Position numbers and translations under genes: made by a program. The notes under the pieces were generated by a model, which was not told where the DNA came from, did not search any database, and saw nothing but the letters and a program-made list of their open reading frames with translations. Shown here in pieces: positions 31,642 to 43,193 of a DNA stretch of 64,000 nucleotides. The DNA is from Kitasatospora sp. NBC_00315 (GTDB lineage: Bacteria; Actinomycetota; Actinomycetes; Streptomycetales; Streptomycetaceae). Each line of letters begins with the position of its first letter. The stretch's first letter is position 1. Where the stretch lies: positions 4,898,001 to 4,962,000 of the forward strand of contig NZ_CP108025.1 of assembly GCF_041435095.1 (NCBI RefSeq), in the 5' to 3' direction.

Positions 31642-33261
31642 ATGACGAACAGCATGAAGCGACTCGCCGACCGGCTCGTCAGGACGCCGAGACGGCTGTG
31701 GGCGGTGTCCTTCGTGATCTTCTTCGCGCTGGGGGCGGCCTGGTCCGTCTCCACGCCGATCGGTGCCTCGCCCGACGAGCACGCGCACTTCATCCGGGCC
31801 GCCGCGGTGGCCCGCGGCCAGATCGACGGCCGCGAGGTGATGGTCCCGCACGTGGTCGGCGGCATCGAGGGCGACTTCGCCGAGACGGGCGTTCAGCTGC
31901 CCCGGTGGTACCAGGACCTGAAGGACGTCAACGCCTGCTACGTCTTCAACCCGGAGAAGCCGGCCTCCTGCGCGCCCGCGCTGGGGCACTCGCAGGAGAC
32001 CACCCAGGTGACCACCGCGGCGGGCCGCTACAACCCGGCGTACTACCTCGCGGTCGGCTGGCCGAGCCTGGTGGTCCCCGGCGTGCCGGGCCTGTACCTG
32101 ATGCGCCTGATGTCGGCGCTGATCTGCGCCGCCCTGGTGGCCAGCGCGGTGCTGTCGGCCGCGGAGTGGCGCCGCCGTTCCGTCCCGCTGCTCGCGGTGG
32201 TGGTCTCGGCCACCCCGATGGCCCTGTTCATGTTCGGGGTGGTCAACCCGAGCGGCCCCGAGATCGCCGCCGGGATCCTGGTGTGGAGCACCGTGCTGCC
32301 GGTGCTGATGGCGCCGGATCCCCGCCTGCTGACCCGCAGGCTGGCCCGGCTGGGCATCGGCGCGGTGGTCCTGATCAACATCCGCCCGCTGGGCGTCATC
32401 TGGTTCGCCGCGGCGCTGGCGGCCGGTCTGCTGCTGCAGGAGCGCTCGGCCCTGCGCGCGGTGCTGCGGCGCAGGTCGGCCTGGCTCTGGGGGCTGTGCA
32501 CGGTGGCCGCGGTGGCCGGCGCGCTGCTCTGGCAGCGGGCCCACCCGGACAACTCCGTCATCAAGGTGCAGGGCACGCTGACCCCGCTGCTGGCGGCTCG
32601 GCGAACCTTCGACAACTCACTGGTGTACTTCAAGCAGATGGTCGGCTTCTTCGGCTGGCTCGACGCCGCGCCGCCGGCCGCGACCGTGCTGGTCTGGTGC
32701 GCCGTCGTGGTGATGCTGGTCCTGCTGGCGCTCTGCTTCGCCCGGGTGCGCGACGCGGTGGCGCTGCTGGGGGCGACCGCGGGCCTCGTGGTCATCCCGG
32801 TGGCGGCCCAGGCCGCGCAGTCCGACCTCGGGATGGTCTGGCAGGGGCGCTACCTGCTCCCGTTCGGGGTCGGCCTGCCGCTGATGGCGGCCGCGGTCTG
32901 CGCGAAGCGCTCCCCCCGGGTGGGGGTGCCGTGGCGCCGGCTGGTGACGCTGTCGGCCTTCTCGCTCGCGGTGGTGAACGCGGCGGCGTTCGTCTGGGCC
33001 CTGCGCCGCAACGCCGTCGGCGAGCGCGGTCCGCTGCTGCTCAGCCCGGCGAAGTGGGCCCCGCCCGGCGGCTGGCCGGCGTGGGTGGGGCTCTACACCC
33101 TGGCCGCGCTGCTGCTGGCCGCTCTGGTGGTGGCGCTGTCGAAGGACCGCGAGACGCTCCCCGGCGCAGTGCCGGCGGAGGAGGGGGACGCACCCGACGG
33201 GAGCGGGCGGGGAACCGGAACGCACCGGCGCGGCCCGCAGGCGATCCCGGCCGACGCCTGA
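31642..33261 (+). CDS. DUF2142 family membrane protein
   Basis: A 539-residue integral membrane protein with about 11 helices. The first helix (WAVSFVIFFALGAAWSVSTP) is followed by the family signature ASPDEHAHFIRAAAVARG. A long extracytoplasmic loop holds paired cysteines (NACYVF and PASCAPALG) and YNPAYYLAVGWPS. Later motifs are NPSGPEIAAGILVW and WQGRYLLPFGVGLPL. DUF2142 proteins have a GT-C-like layout and occur in wall polymer clusters; the exact reaction is unknown. ATG 31642 follows GCAGAGGGCCAG. It pairs with the glycosyltransferase-like gene just upstream as one envelope unit, and is followed by a terminator-like hairpin before the str operon promoter. Confidence 0.88.
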   Translation: MTNSMKRLADRLVRTPRRLWAVSFVIFFALGAAWSVSTPIGASPDEHAHFIRAAAVARGQIDGREVMVPHVVGGIEGDFAETGVQLPRWYQDLKDVNACYVFNPEKPASCAPALGHSQETTQVTTAAGRYNPAYYLAVGWPSLVVPGVPGLYLMRLMSALICAALVASAVLSAAEWRRRSVPLLAVVVSATPMALFMFGVVNPSGPEIAAGILVWSTVLPVLMAPDPRLLTRRLARLGIGAVVLINIRPLGVIWFAAALAAGLLLQERSALRAVLRRRSAWLWGLCTVAAVAGALLWQRAHPDNSVIKVQGTLTPLLAARRTFDNSLVYFKQMVGFFGWLDAAPPAATVLVWCAVVVMLVLLALCFARVRDAVALLGATAGLVVIPVAAQAAQSDLGMVWQGRYLLPFGVGLPLMAAAVCAKRSPRVGVPWRRLVTLSAFSLAVVNAAAFVWALRRNAVGERGPLLLSPAKWAPPGGWPAWVGLYTLAALLLAALVVALSKDRETLPGAVPAEEGDAPDGSGRGTGTHRRGPQAIPADA

Positions 33262-33331
33262 GACCCTGGTCACCCGGGGCCGTCCGGGTGCCGGCGGCAT
33301 GCGTGCCGCGGCGATCTGTGATAGGGCGGAT

Positions 33332-33363
33332 GTGTGGCTCCCCGCCGCGGACGGGGACCACAC
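33332..33363 (+). terminator. Terminator-like hairpin before the str operon
   Basis: GTGTGG and TCCCCG (33332-33344, one bulged base) pair with CGGGGA and CCACAC (33352-33363). There is no T-run. Its position 70 bases after the DUF2142 stop and just before the rpsL promoter fits transcript insulation. Confidence 0.6.
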
Positions 33364-33395
33364 GGACGGCCACGACCTGCGGCGTTGCATTTGTT

Positions 33396-33424
33396 TTGAC
33401 CGAGCCCGATGCGCTAGGTACGCT
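33396..33424 (+). promoter_or_regulatory. Likely rpsL (str operon) promoter
   Basis: TTGACC (33396-33401), a 17-base spacer and TACGCT (33419-33424), the best match to the principal sigma factor consensus in the window. Initiation near 33431 leaves a leader of about 280 bases. Confidence 0.8.
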
Positions 33425-33430
33425 CTGACC

Positions 33431-33712
33431 TTGTGCCTGGGGTGTCCCCGGGTCCTTGTGCGTGCAAGCACACCGGCCGCCGCGCCACAACGAAGCGCTC
33501 TCCAGCGCCTCGCGCGCGCGAGCGCCGTCGCTGCACATCAGCTCATGGGATTCCGCGATTCCTCCACTGTCCGCGTCGGCTGCGAAGCCGGGGCGGGTGG
33601 GCCGGAAGAAGCCCAACACACCCGACCGCGTGGGTCGACCACGGGGCCGTGTGGGTTGGGAACACCGCAGGTTAGATCTACCAAGCGATGGCACACAGAA
33701 AACGGAGAAACG
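33431..33712 (+). ncRNA. Long leader of the rpsL operon
   Basis: About 280 untranslated bases. At 33621-33637 it contains CCCGACCGCGTGGGTCG, a short hairpin-forming element preceded by ACACA. The same element, preceded by ACACG, stands in the leader of rpsJ at 52588-52604. A shared control element of the two large ribosomal operons is suggested but not proven. Confidence 0.55.
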
Positions 33713-34084
33713 GTGCCTACGATCCAGCAGCTGGTCCGAAAGGGCCGGCAGGACAAGGTCGAGAAGAACAAGACTCCCGCGCTCAAGGGCTCGCCCCAGC
33801 GTCGTGGTGTTTGCACGCGTGTGTACACGACCACCCCGAAGAAGCCGAACTCGGCTCTCCGTAAGGTCGCCCGTGTGCGCCTCACCAGCGGGATCGAGGT
33901 CACCGCTTACATTCCGGGCGAGGGCCACAACCTGCAGGAGCACTCCATCGTGCTCGTGCGTGGCGGTCGTGTGAAGGACCTGCCGGGTGTGCGTTACAAG
34001 ATCATCCGCGGCTCGCTCGACACCCAGGGTGTCAAGAACCGCAAGCAGGCCCGCAGCCGCTACGGCGCCAAGAAGGAGAAGTAA
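33713..34084 (+). CDS. rpsL: 30S ribosomal protein S12
   Basis: S12, 123 residues, the decoding-site protein that sets translational accuracy. The GTG start at 33713 gives PTIQQLVRKGRQDKVEKNKT, and GGAGA lies a few bases upstream. The two streptomycin-related loops are wild type: Lys43 in TTPKKPNSALRKVARVRL and Lys88 in VRGGRVKDLPGVRYKI. It starts the str operon; rpsG begins two bases after its stop. Confidence 0.99.
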   Translation: MPTIQQLVRKGRQDKVEKNKTPALKGSPQRRGVCTRVYTTTPKKPNSALRKVARVRLTSGIEVTAYIPGEGHNLQEHSIVLVRGGRVKDLPGVRYKIIRGSLDTQGVKNRKQARSRYGAKKEK

Positions 34085-34086
34085 GA

Positions 34087-34557
34087 ATGCCTCGTAAGGG
34101 CCCCGCCCCGAAGCGCCCGGTCATCATTGACCCGGTTTACGGCTCCCCTGTCGTGACGTCGCTGGTCAACAAGATCCTGCTGCACGGCAAGCGCTCCACC
34201 GCCGAGCGGATCGTCTACGGCGCCCTTGAGGGCGTTCGTGAGAAGACCGGCGCCGACCCCGTCGTCACCCTGAAGCGCGCGCTTGAGAACGTCAAGCCGG
34301 CGCTTGAGGTCAAGTCCCGCCGTGTCGGTGGCGCGACGTACCAGGTTCCGGTCGAGGTCCGTCCGGGCCGCGCCGCCACCCTGGCGCTGCGCTGGATGGT
34401 CGGTTACTCCCGCGCCCGTCGCGAGAAGACCATGACCGAGCGCCTCATGAACGAGATCCTCGACGCCAGCAACGGCCTGGGCGCTTCCGTGAAGCGTCGC
34501 GAGGACACCCACAAGATGGCCGAGTCCAACAAGGCCTTCGCGCACTACCGCTGGTAG
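34087..34557 (+). CDS. rpsG: 30S ribosomal protein S7
   Basis: S7, 156 residues, organises the 3' major domain of 16S rRNA at the mRNA exit channel. It begins PRKGPAPKRPVIIDPVYGSP and carries LVNKILLHGKRSTAERIVYG, GGATYQVPVEVRPGRAATLA and RLMNEILDASNGLGASVKRR. The two-base gap after rpsL indicates translational coupling, as in other str operons. fusA follows 39 bases later. Confidence 0.99.
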   Translation: MPRKGPAPKRPVIIDPVYGSPVVTSLVNKILLHGKRSTAERIVYGALEGVREKTGADPVVTLKRALENVKPALEVKSRRVGGATYQVPVEVRPGRAATLALRWMVGYSRARREKTMTERLMNEILDASNGLGASVKRREDTHKMAESNKAFAHYRW

Positions 34558-34596
34558 TCCTAACCCCGTCACTAGACAGAGAGAGAACGAGCCACC

Positions 34597-36702
<2,106 letters not shown>

Positions 36703-36743
36703 CGTCCCGAATATCGGGATGTTCGCGACCCCTTAGGCTATTA

Positions 36744-36791
36744 GGAGGCATTCCCGGCGGGATCGGACAGATCCGATCCCGCCGTGCCTCC
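36744..36791 (+). other. Extended hairpin between fusA and tuf
   Basis: A perfect 12-bp stem, GGCGGGATCGGA (36756-36767) with TCCGATCCCGCC (36772-36783), is extended by GGAGGCA (36744-36750) pairing with TGCCTCC (36785-36791) across a small internal loop. There is no T-run. It may protect or cleave the mRNA so that tuf is expressed more than fusA, or may hide a separate tuf promoter region; both are inference. Confidence 0.75.
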
Positions 36792-36902
36792 GGCCCCACA
36801 TCCGCGGGACGGCATGGAGCGCAACCCAGCGCCCCGTACCAAACCCGATCAAAGACCAACTGACGTCGTACGGCGTACAGAACTGTCCTCAGGAGGACTG
36901 CA

Positions 36903-38096
<1,194 letters not shown>

Positions 38097-38129
38097 TTGA
38101 CGGTCTAGACCTGCCTGCACCACAGGCGA

Positions 38130-38171
38130 CCGAAGGGCCCCGCGCACCCCAGGGTGTGCGGGGCCCTTCGG
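38130..38171 (+). terminator. Terminator after tuf
   Basis: A long stem of CCGAAGGGCCCCGCGCACCC (38130-38149) with 38152-38171, with one G-U type pair and a tight loop. It lies 34 bases after the tuf stop. A partial copy of the left arm (GCGAAGGGCCCCG) recurs at about 38182-38194. Confidence 0.8.
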
Positions 38172-38236
38172 CATGTCCGTGCGCGAAGGGCCCCGGTGCC
38201 GCGTGTCTTGGGTGGAGGGCGGCCGGTGGCGCCCTG

Positions 38237-38242
38237 TTAGGA
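38237..38242 (+). promoter_or_regulatory. Possible -10 box of the glycosyltransferase gene
   Basis: TAGGAT at 38237-38242 fits a -10 hexamer, but no -35 box lies at the right distance. If used, the leader before 38388 would be about 140 bases. Confidence 0.35.
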
Positions 38243-38387
38243 TGACGGCCAATTCCGGCCTGTCCGGAGTGCTCCCCGCGACCGTGCGGATCCGGGGGGA
38301 ACGGGGCCGGAGTCGTGGGCGGTCTCCCGGCGCCCGACGTGCATCTTCCACGTACGCGCAAGCAATCTCGGGACAGGGAGATCAGTG

Positions 38388-39404
38388 ATGTCCACCCCCG
38401 CACTTCGGACGGGCGAGGCGGCCGCCCGGCCGGTGCCCCTGCTGTCGGTCGTCATACCGATCTACAACGAGCAGGAGGCGCTGCCGCTCACCGTCGCGCG
38501 CCTGCGGCCCGTCCTCGACGCGCTCGGCGTCACGTACGAGGTCGTGGGCGTCGACGACGGCAGCACCGATGCCACCGCCGTGATCATGGCCAAGCTCCAG
38601 CAGGACTGGCCGGAGTTCCGCAGCGTCCGCTTCGCCCGCAACTCCGGGCACCAGGCGGCGCTCACCGCGGGCATCCACCGGGCCTTCGGGGCATACGTGG
38701 TCAGCATCGACGCGGACCTCCAGGACCCTCCGGAGAAGATCACCGAGATGCTCGCGCTCGCCCGCGAACAGAGCCTGGACATCGTCTACGGCGTGCGCGG
38801 GGACCGCGGCAGCGACACCTTCTTCAAGCGGGGGACGGCCGGCGCCTACTACTGGCTGATGCGCAGGCTCGTCGGCAAGAACATGCCCAACCAGGCCGGT
38901 GACTTCCGGCTGCTCAGCCGGGCCGCCGTCGATGCCCTCAAGGCGCTGCCGGAGCACCAGCCGGTCTACCGCCTGCTGGTCCCGTGGCTCGGCTTCGCCA
39001 GCGGCGAGATCGTCTACGTGCGCGAGGAGCGGGTCGCCGGCAGCACCCACTACCCGCTGTCCAAGATGCTGCGGCTGGCCATCGACAGCATCACCAACTT
39101 CTCCGCCACCCCGCTGCGGCTGGCCACCTGGCTCGGCCTGCTGAGCTTCGTGGTCTGCGTCGTCCTGGCGGTCTACACGACCGTGGAGTTCGTCGTCGGC
39201 TCCACCGTGCCGGGCTGGTCCTCGTTGTTCATCGGCATGCTGTTCATCGGCAGCGTCCAGCTGATCTGCGTCGGGCTGCTCGGCGAGTACGTCGGCCGGA
39301 TCTACTCCGCCGTCCAGGCCCGCCCCTCCTACTTCGTCGGCTACGACTCCGCGGACGAATGGGCGCCGGCCCGGGCCGGCGCGCCCTCGGAGTACGTCCG
39401 CTAA
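38388..39404 (+). CDS. Family 2 glycosyltransferase with C-terminal membrane helices (GtrB/DPM1-like)
   Basis: A 338-residue enzyme that probably loads a sugar onto polyprenyl phosphate. The GT-A fold has LLSVVIPIYNEQEALPL, VGVDDGSTDAT and the metal-binding SIDADLQDPP, followed by GDFRLLSRAAVDALK. Two membrane helices near residues 235-262 and 270-300 (LGLLSFVVCVVLAVY and LFIGMLFIGSVQLICVGLLG) match the GtrB/DPM1-like layout. ATG 38388 has GGGAG upstream; GTG 38385 is an alternative. It opens the envelope glycan cluster. A lipid-linked sugar made here could supply the GT-C-type membrane proteins at 41055 or 50409, which is inference. Confidence 0.9.
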   Translation: MSTPALRTGEAAARPVPLLSVVIPIYNEQEALPLTVARLRPVLDALGVTYEVVGVDDGSTDATAVIMAKLQQDWPEFRSVRFARNSGHQAALTAGIHRAFGAYVVSIDADLQDPPEKITEMLALAREQSLDIVYGVRGDRGSDTFFKRGTAGAYYWLMRRLVGKNMPNQAGDFRLLSRAAVDALKALPEHQPVYRLLVPWLGFASGEIVYVREERVAGSTHYPLSKMLRLAIDSITNFSATPLRLATWLGLLSFVVCVVLAVYTTVEFVVGSTVPGWSSLFIGMLFIGSVQLICVGLLGEYVGRIYSAVQARPSYFVGYDSADEWAPARAGAPSEYVR

Positions 39405-39574
39405 CGCCGTTCCGGGCACGGACCGGCGGCCGGTCCGAGCGCCGGCCGGTCGCGCCCCGTCCGTCATCGGCGGAGGACCGGGCGGATCGGACCGGCCGGG
39501 CGCGCCGCGCGGACCGCGCCGCCCGGGAGCGCCTGCGGCGGACCCCGGCGGCCGTTTCCGGCCTGCCGGCACGC

Positions 39575-39580
39575 TATTGT
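39575..39580 (+). promoter_or_regulatory. -10 box placed for a leaderless acyltransferase mRNA
   Basis: TATTGT at 39575-39580 lies seven bases before GTG 39587. Initiation at or next to the start codon would give a leaderless mRNA, in agreement with the poor ribosome site. No convincing -35 was seen. Confidence 0.4.
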
Positions 39581-39586
39581 CCCGGA

Positions 39587-40804
39587 GTGAGCAGAACTAC
39601 CCTTCGTGGTGAGAACAGTACGGCTGCCCCGGCCCGGCGCGGGCGACTGGTGGCGCTGGACGGCCTTCGCCTGATCGCCGCGCTGATGGTGGTCTTCCAC
39701 CACTACGTGGGCTTCGGCGGCGGTCCGACCGCCTCGGAGAACGCCTGGGGACGGCCGGTGTCGCAGGTCTTCCACCACGCGTCGGCCTTCGGCGGCTACC
39801 TCTGGACGGGGTTCTGCCTCTTCTTCATCATCAGCGGCTTCGTCATCTGCATGAGCAGCTGGGGGCGGGGACTGGGTGACTTCTTCACCTCCCGGGTGAT
39901 GCGGCTCTACCCTGCCTTCTGGGTCTCGGTGCTCGCCACCACCGCCGTGCTCACACTCTGGCCCGTGGTCCGCAAGCCGCTCGACGCCTACTCGGTGCTC
40001 GCCAACATGACCATGCTGGCGGAGCCGCTCGGCTACAAGGTCGTGGATTCGGTCTACTGGACGCTCTGGATCGAGCTGCGCTTCTACCTGCTGTTCGCGC
40101 TGGTCGTCTGGAGGGGTGTCACCTACCGGCGGGTGGTGGCCTTCTGCGTGCTGTGGACGGTCGGCGGCCTGGTGTCGGGCAGCGTCAAGATCCCCGGCCT
40201 GGAGCTGTTCGCGATGTCCGAGGTCTCCTCGTTCTTCGTGGCCGGGCTGGCGTTCTACCTGATGCACCGGTTCGGGCCGAACCTGCTGCTGTGGGGGATC
40301 GTGGTGCTCAGCTGGATCCTCTCGCTGCGCTACGCGGGCGACCACCAGGGGGACCTGACGGGCTATCTCGGCCGGGCACTGCCCAGCTGGCCGGCCCTGT
40401 TGCTGGTGACCCTGTCCTACCTGGTGGTGGCGGCGGTGGCGCTCGGCTTCACCGCCCGGATCCAGTGGCGCTGGCTGACCGTCGCAGGCGCGCTCACCTA
40501 CCCGCTCTACCTGCTGCACGAGTACATCGGCTGGACGGCGATCCGGCTGTTGCGCAACCACGCCCAGCCGTGGGTGGTCGTCGGGGTGGTGACCCTGGGC
40601 ATGCTCCTGGCGGCGTGGCTGGTGCACCGGCTGATCGAGCGGCCGCTGGCACCGCTGCTCAAGCGCGGCCTGCGGGGGGCCTTCGAGCAGCTCCGGGCGG
40701 CCGAGCCGGCCACCGGGGCCCCCCGGGTCGGGGTGCAGGCGCCGGCGGCGGTGACGTCTCAGCAGGACGGTGATCTGGTCGGCGCGGCCCGGCCCGCGCC
40801 GTAG
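39587..40804 (+). CDS. Acyltransferase 3 (OafA/YrhL-type) membrane protein
   Basis: A 405-residue polytopic acyltransferase that would O-acylate a cell-surface glycan or lipid. Early signature RRGRLVALDGLRLIAALMVV followed by FHHYVGFGG with the essential His, then FFIISGFVICMSSWGRGLGD and FFTSRVMRLYPAFWVSVL. The later part has VYWTLWIELRFYLLFALV, LTYPLYLLHEYIGWTAIRLL and a final helix. About ten membrane segments are visible. GTG 39587 is preferred because the N-terminus VSRTTLRGENSTAAP is short and cytoplasmic. A clear terminator follows. It lies between a GT2 and a GT-C-like gene, so the acceptor is probably the cluster's glycan. Confidence 0.92.
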   Translation: MSRTTLRGENSTAAPARRGRLVALDGLRLIAALMVVFHHYVGFGGGPTASENAWGRPVSQVFHHASAFGGYLWTGFCLFFIISGFVICMSSWGRGLGDFFTSRVMRLYPAFWVSVLATTAVLTLWPVVRKPLDAYSVLANMTMLAEPLGYKVVDSVYWTLWIELRFYLLFALVVWRGVTYRRVVAFCVLWTVGGLVSGSVKIPGLELFAMSEVSSFFVAGLAFYLMHRFGPNLLLWGIVVLSWILSLRYAGDHQGDLTGYLGRALPSWPALLLVTLSYLVVAAVALGFTARIQWRWLTVAGALTYPLYLLHEYIGWTAIRLLRNHAQPWVVVGVVTLGMLLAAWLVHRLIERPLAPLLKRGLRGAFEQLRAAEPATGAPRVGVQAPAAVTSQQDGDLVGAARPAP

Positions 40805-40831
40805 GGCCGGAACAGGTCTTCCACGCACGGC

Positions 40832-40870
40832 CCGGGCGGCCGCAGGACATCCTGCGGCCGCCCGGTCTTT
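40832..40870 (+). terminator. Terminator after the acyltransferase gene
   Basis: A perfect 15-bp stem, CCGGGCGGCCGCAGG (40832-40846) with 40851-40865, has an ACAT loop and is followed by TCTTTG. Confidence 0.85.
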
Positions 40871-41054
40871 GCGCCCGATCCGTGGTCCGTACCCGACTCG
40901 TTCCACGGATCTGGTTATGATCCGTCGGAGGATGGCCCGGCCGATCGTCCCAGCGGGGCCGTGGGGGGTGTCGCACGACCGGTCCGCGCATACTCGGCTG
41001 ACGGTCGGCGCCCGGGTCCGGACTGTCCGTCGGAAGGAAAGGGGCGTCGTCCAG

Positions 41055-43127
41055 GTGACGACCGGCTCTGCGGTTTTGAGCAAGGACACGGGGGCGGGGC
41101 CGGGTGGGCTCCCGGCCCGTGGCGGGGAATCCGGTGCGGGCCGCGAGCCCGTCCGGGGTGACGACGCGGGGCCCCGGCGGCTGCCGGTGCTCGCCATGGC
41201 GCTGGCGTTCTCCTGGCTGGTGCCGCTCGGGCTCGACCTGGTGCACCTGGACGTGGTGCTGCTCCCGGTCCTGGTCCTGGGCGTCGGCAGCCTGCTCCGG
41301 GTGGGCGGCGGCCTGCTGGACCGCGTGGTGGTGGCGGCGTTCGTCGTCTGCGGCGCGGTGATGGGCCTCGGCCTGCTGTTCTCCGTGTGGCCGTGGGGCC
41401 TCGCCCCGGTGCCCGGGGTCGGCCTGATGCTGACGATCCTCTCGTTCACCGGCTGGCTGGCCCGCCGACGGCCGAGCCTGCCCCGGCGCTTTCGCGGGTC
41501 CGATCTGCTGGTGGTGGGCACCGGCGCGGTGATGTGGCACTACCTGCACCATCCGCTGATCGGGAAGTCCGCGGCCGAGCGGCTGGGGTACTTCCTGTCC
41601 TCCGAGGACCGGATGGGGCACTTCTCCTACTTCGACGGCATCCACCAGGTCGGCGGCTACGCGTTCCTGCACCAGGAGGCCGCGCGGAGCTTCATGATGA
41701 CCCCGGCCGAGGCGGTCTACCCGCAGGGTTCGCACTTCCTGCTGGCCTGGATCGACGTACTTGTCCGCTCCTCGACCGACGCCGGGCCCGGGCTCGGTGC
41801 GGTGAACCGGTACTTCCTGTACGTCCTGGCCGCCAACGCCCTGCTCTGCGCGGCCATGGTCTGGGCGGCCCGCTGGATCGGCGGGCCCCGTCTACGGGGC
41901 TGGCGCTCGGCCGCCGTCTGCGCCACCGTCGCGGGCCTGTTGCTTCCGGGCCTGATGCTGCAGCTGGTCCAGCGCGGCTTCGACTCCGAGATCGTCGGGC
42001 TGCTCTTCCTCGCCGTCGCCGTCGCCCTGCTGGTGCGGCCGGCGATGCGGACGGCCGAGTTCGCCCTGGTGTCGGCGGCCGCCCTGATCACGGTCAGCTA
42101 CGTCTACAACCTCTACGGCGTCCTGGTCGGGGTCGCCCTGCTCGCCACCAGCGTGGTGCACCGTCGGCGGTTCGCCCGGTGGCGGTGGCGGCTGTACGCC
42201 GGGCAGGTCGCGGCGCTGGCGGTCGCGGCGCTGCCGAGCGTGCTGTCGGTGCTGTCCAAGTTGGACGTCGCCAAGACCTCCAACCTGGCGGGCCCGATGG
42301 CCGCCGCCGACCGGGTGGTGCTGATCGGCTGTGCGCTGGCCGCGCTACTGGCCGCCGCGCTGCCGAAGAACCGCAGGACCGGCAGCGGGCAGGCCGTTCT
42401 GCTCACCCTGCTCGGCGTGGCCGCGACGCTCGCGGTCTTCGGCTGGTGGCAGATGCGCACCATCGGCTACTACTCGTACTACTTCGAGAAGCTCGCGATG
42501 GCCGGGATGGTGATCGCCATGATCGGTCTCGGTACGGTCGGGCTGCTGCTCGACCCGGCCGAGCGGACACGTGGCCCACGCATCCGCCGGCGACTCGACC
42601 GGGCTCTCCTCTCCGGTCTGGCGACCGCCGCCGCACTGAGCCTGTTCGGCTACGTCCAGTGGGGCGTCCCCTCGCCGCAGGGTCCCCTGTCGAAGGCGGA
42701 GCCCTCCGCGTACTTCAACAGCGCCACGGTCAAGTGGGGCAAGGGCGGGACCGTCAGCAACACGGCCGCCGCGACCAGGACGTTCGCCACCAGGGACCTC
42801 GCGCGGGTGCCGAGCGGCCACCCGGTCATCACGCTCTACGGCAACGACGGGTACCAGAACCTGAACAGCACCTTCATGGCCCAACTGCTGACCCGTCAGG
42901 CCGGTGCCATGGTGGGGCTCTACGAGACCTACTACGTCAAGATCGGCGGCCCCGCGCAGGCGGAGACCGACTACCAGGAGGCGCTGGCGCACCTGCGCAG
43001 CGCCGTCGCGAGCTGCTCGACCGCGCCCACCGTCCTGGTCGGCGACCCGGCGGTGGCGGCGAGGCTGAGGCACGACCTCGCGGACGGGGGCAGCGTCGCC
43101 ACGGTCCTCGACGCCCCGCTCGGCTGA
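41055..43127 (+). CDS. Large membrane protein, GT-C glycosyltransferase-like
   Basis: A 690-residue membrane protein from GTG 41055; the start is uncertain, since the frame is open back to 40770. A possible -10 box, TATGAT, at 40916-40921 argues against the longest forms. About 12-13 hydrophobic helices are seen in residues 40-530. The first large loop holds SSEDRMGHFSYFDGIHQVGG, with acidic residues placed as in GT-C active sites. YVYNLYGVLVGVALL and GYYSYYFEKLAMAGM follow. The last 150 residues are extracytoplasmic (ITLYGNDGYQNLNSTFMAQL). I do not recognise a named family. The location in a rhamnose glycan cluster suggests transfer or polymerisation of lipid-linked sugars outside the membrane. 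Confidence 0.75.
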   Translation: MTTGSAVLSKDTGAGPGGLPARGGESGAGREPVRGDDAGPRRLPVLAMALAFSWLVPLGLDLVHLDVVLLPVLVLGVGSLLRVGGGLLDRVVVAAFVVCGAVMGLGLLFSVWPWGLAPVPGVGLMLTILSFTGWLARRRPSLPRRFRGSDLLVVGTGAVMWHYLHHPLIGKSAAERLGYFLSSEDRMGHFSYFDGIHQVGGYAFLHQEAARSFMMTPAEAVYPQGSHFLLAWIDVLVRSSTDAGPGLGAVNRYFLYVLAANALLCAAMVWAARWIGGPRLRGWRSAAVCATVAGLLLPGLMLQLVQRGFDSEIVGLLFLAVAVALLVRPAMRTAEFALVSAAALITVSYVYNLYGVLVGVALLATSVVHRRRFARWRWRLYAGQVAALAVAALPSVLSVLSKLDVAKTSNLAGPMAAADRVVLIGCALAALLAAALPKNRRTGSGQAVLLTLLGVAATLAVFGWWQMRTIGYYSYYFEKLAMAGMVIAMIGLGTVGLLLDPAERTRGPRIRRRLDRALLSGLATAAALSLFGYVQWGVPSPQGPLSKAEPSAYFNSATVKWGKGGTVSNTAAATRTFATRDLARVPSGHPVITLYGNDGYQNLNSTFMAQLLTRQAGAMVGLYETYYVKIGGPAQAETDYQEALAHLRSAVASCSTAPTVLVGDPAVAARLRHDLADGGSVATVLDAPLG

Positions 43128-43140
43128 CCCGCCCACGCGC

Positions 43141-43175
43141 AGGAGGACGGCGCCCCGGCGGGGCGCCGTCCTCCT
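43141..43175. terminator. Bidirectional terminator between convergent genes
   Basis: A perfect 16-bp stem, AGGAGGACGGCGCCCC (43141-43156) with 43160-43175, has a three-base loop. It lies between the plus-strand gene ending at 43127 and rmlC ending at 43194 on the minus strand, so it can serve both. Confidence 0.85.
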
Positions 43176-43193
43176 GGAAGCCTGCGGTGCGGG

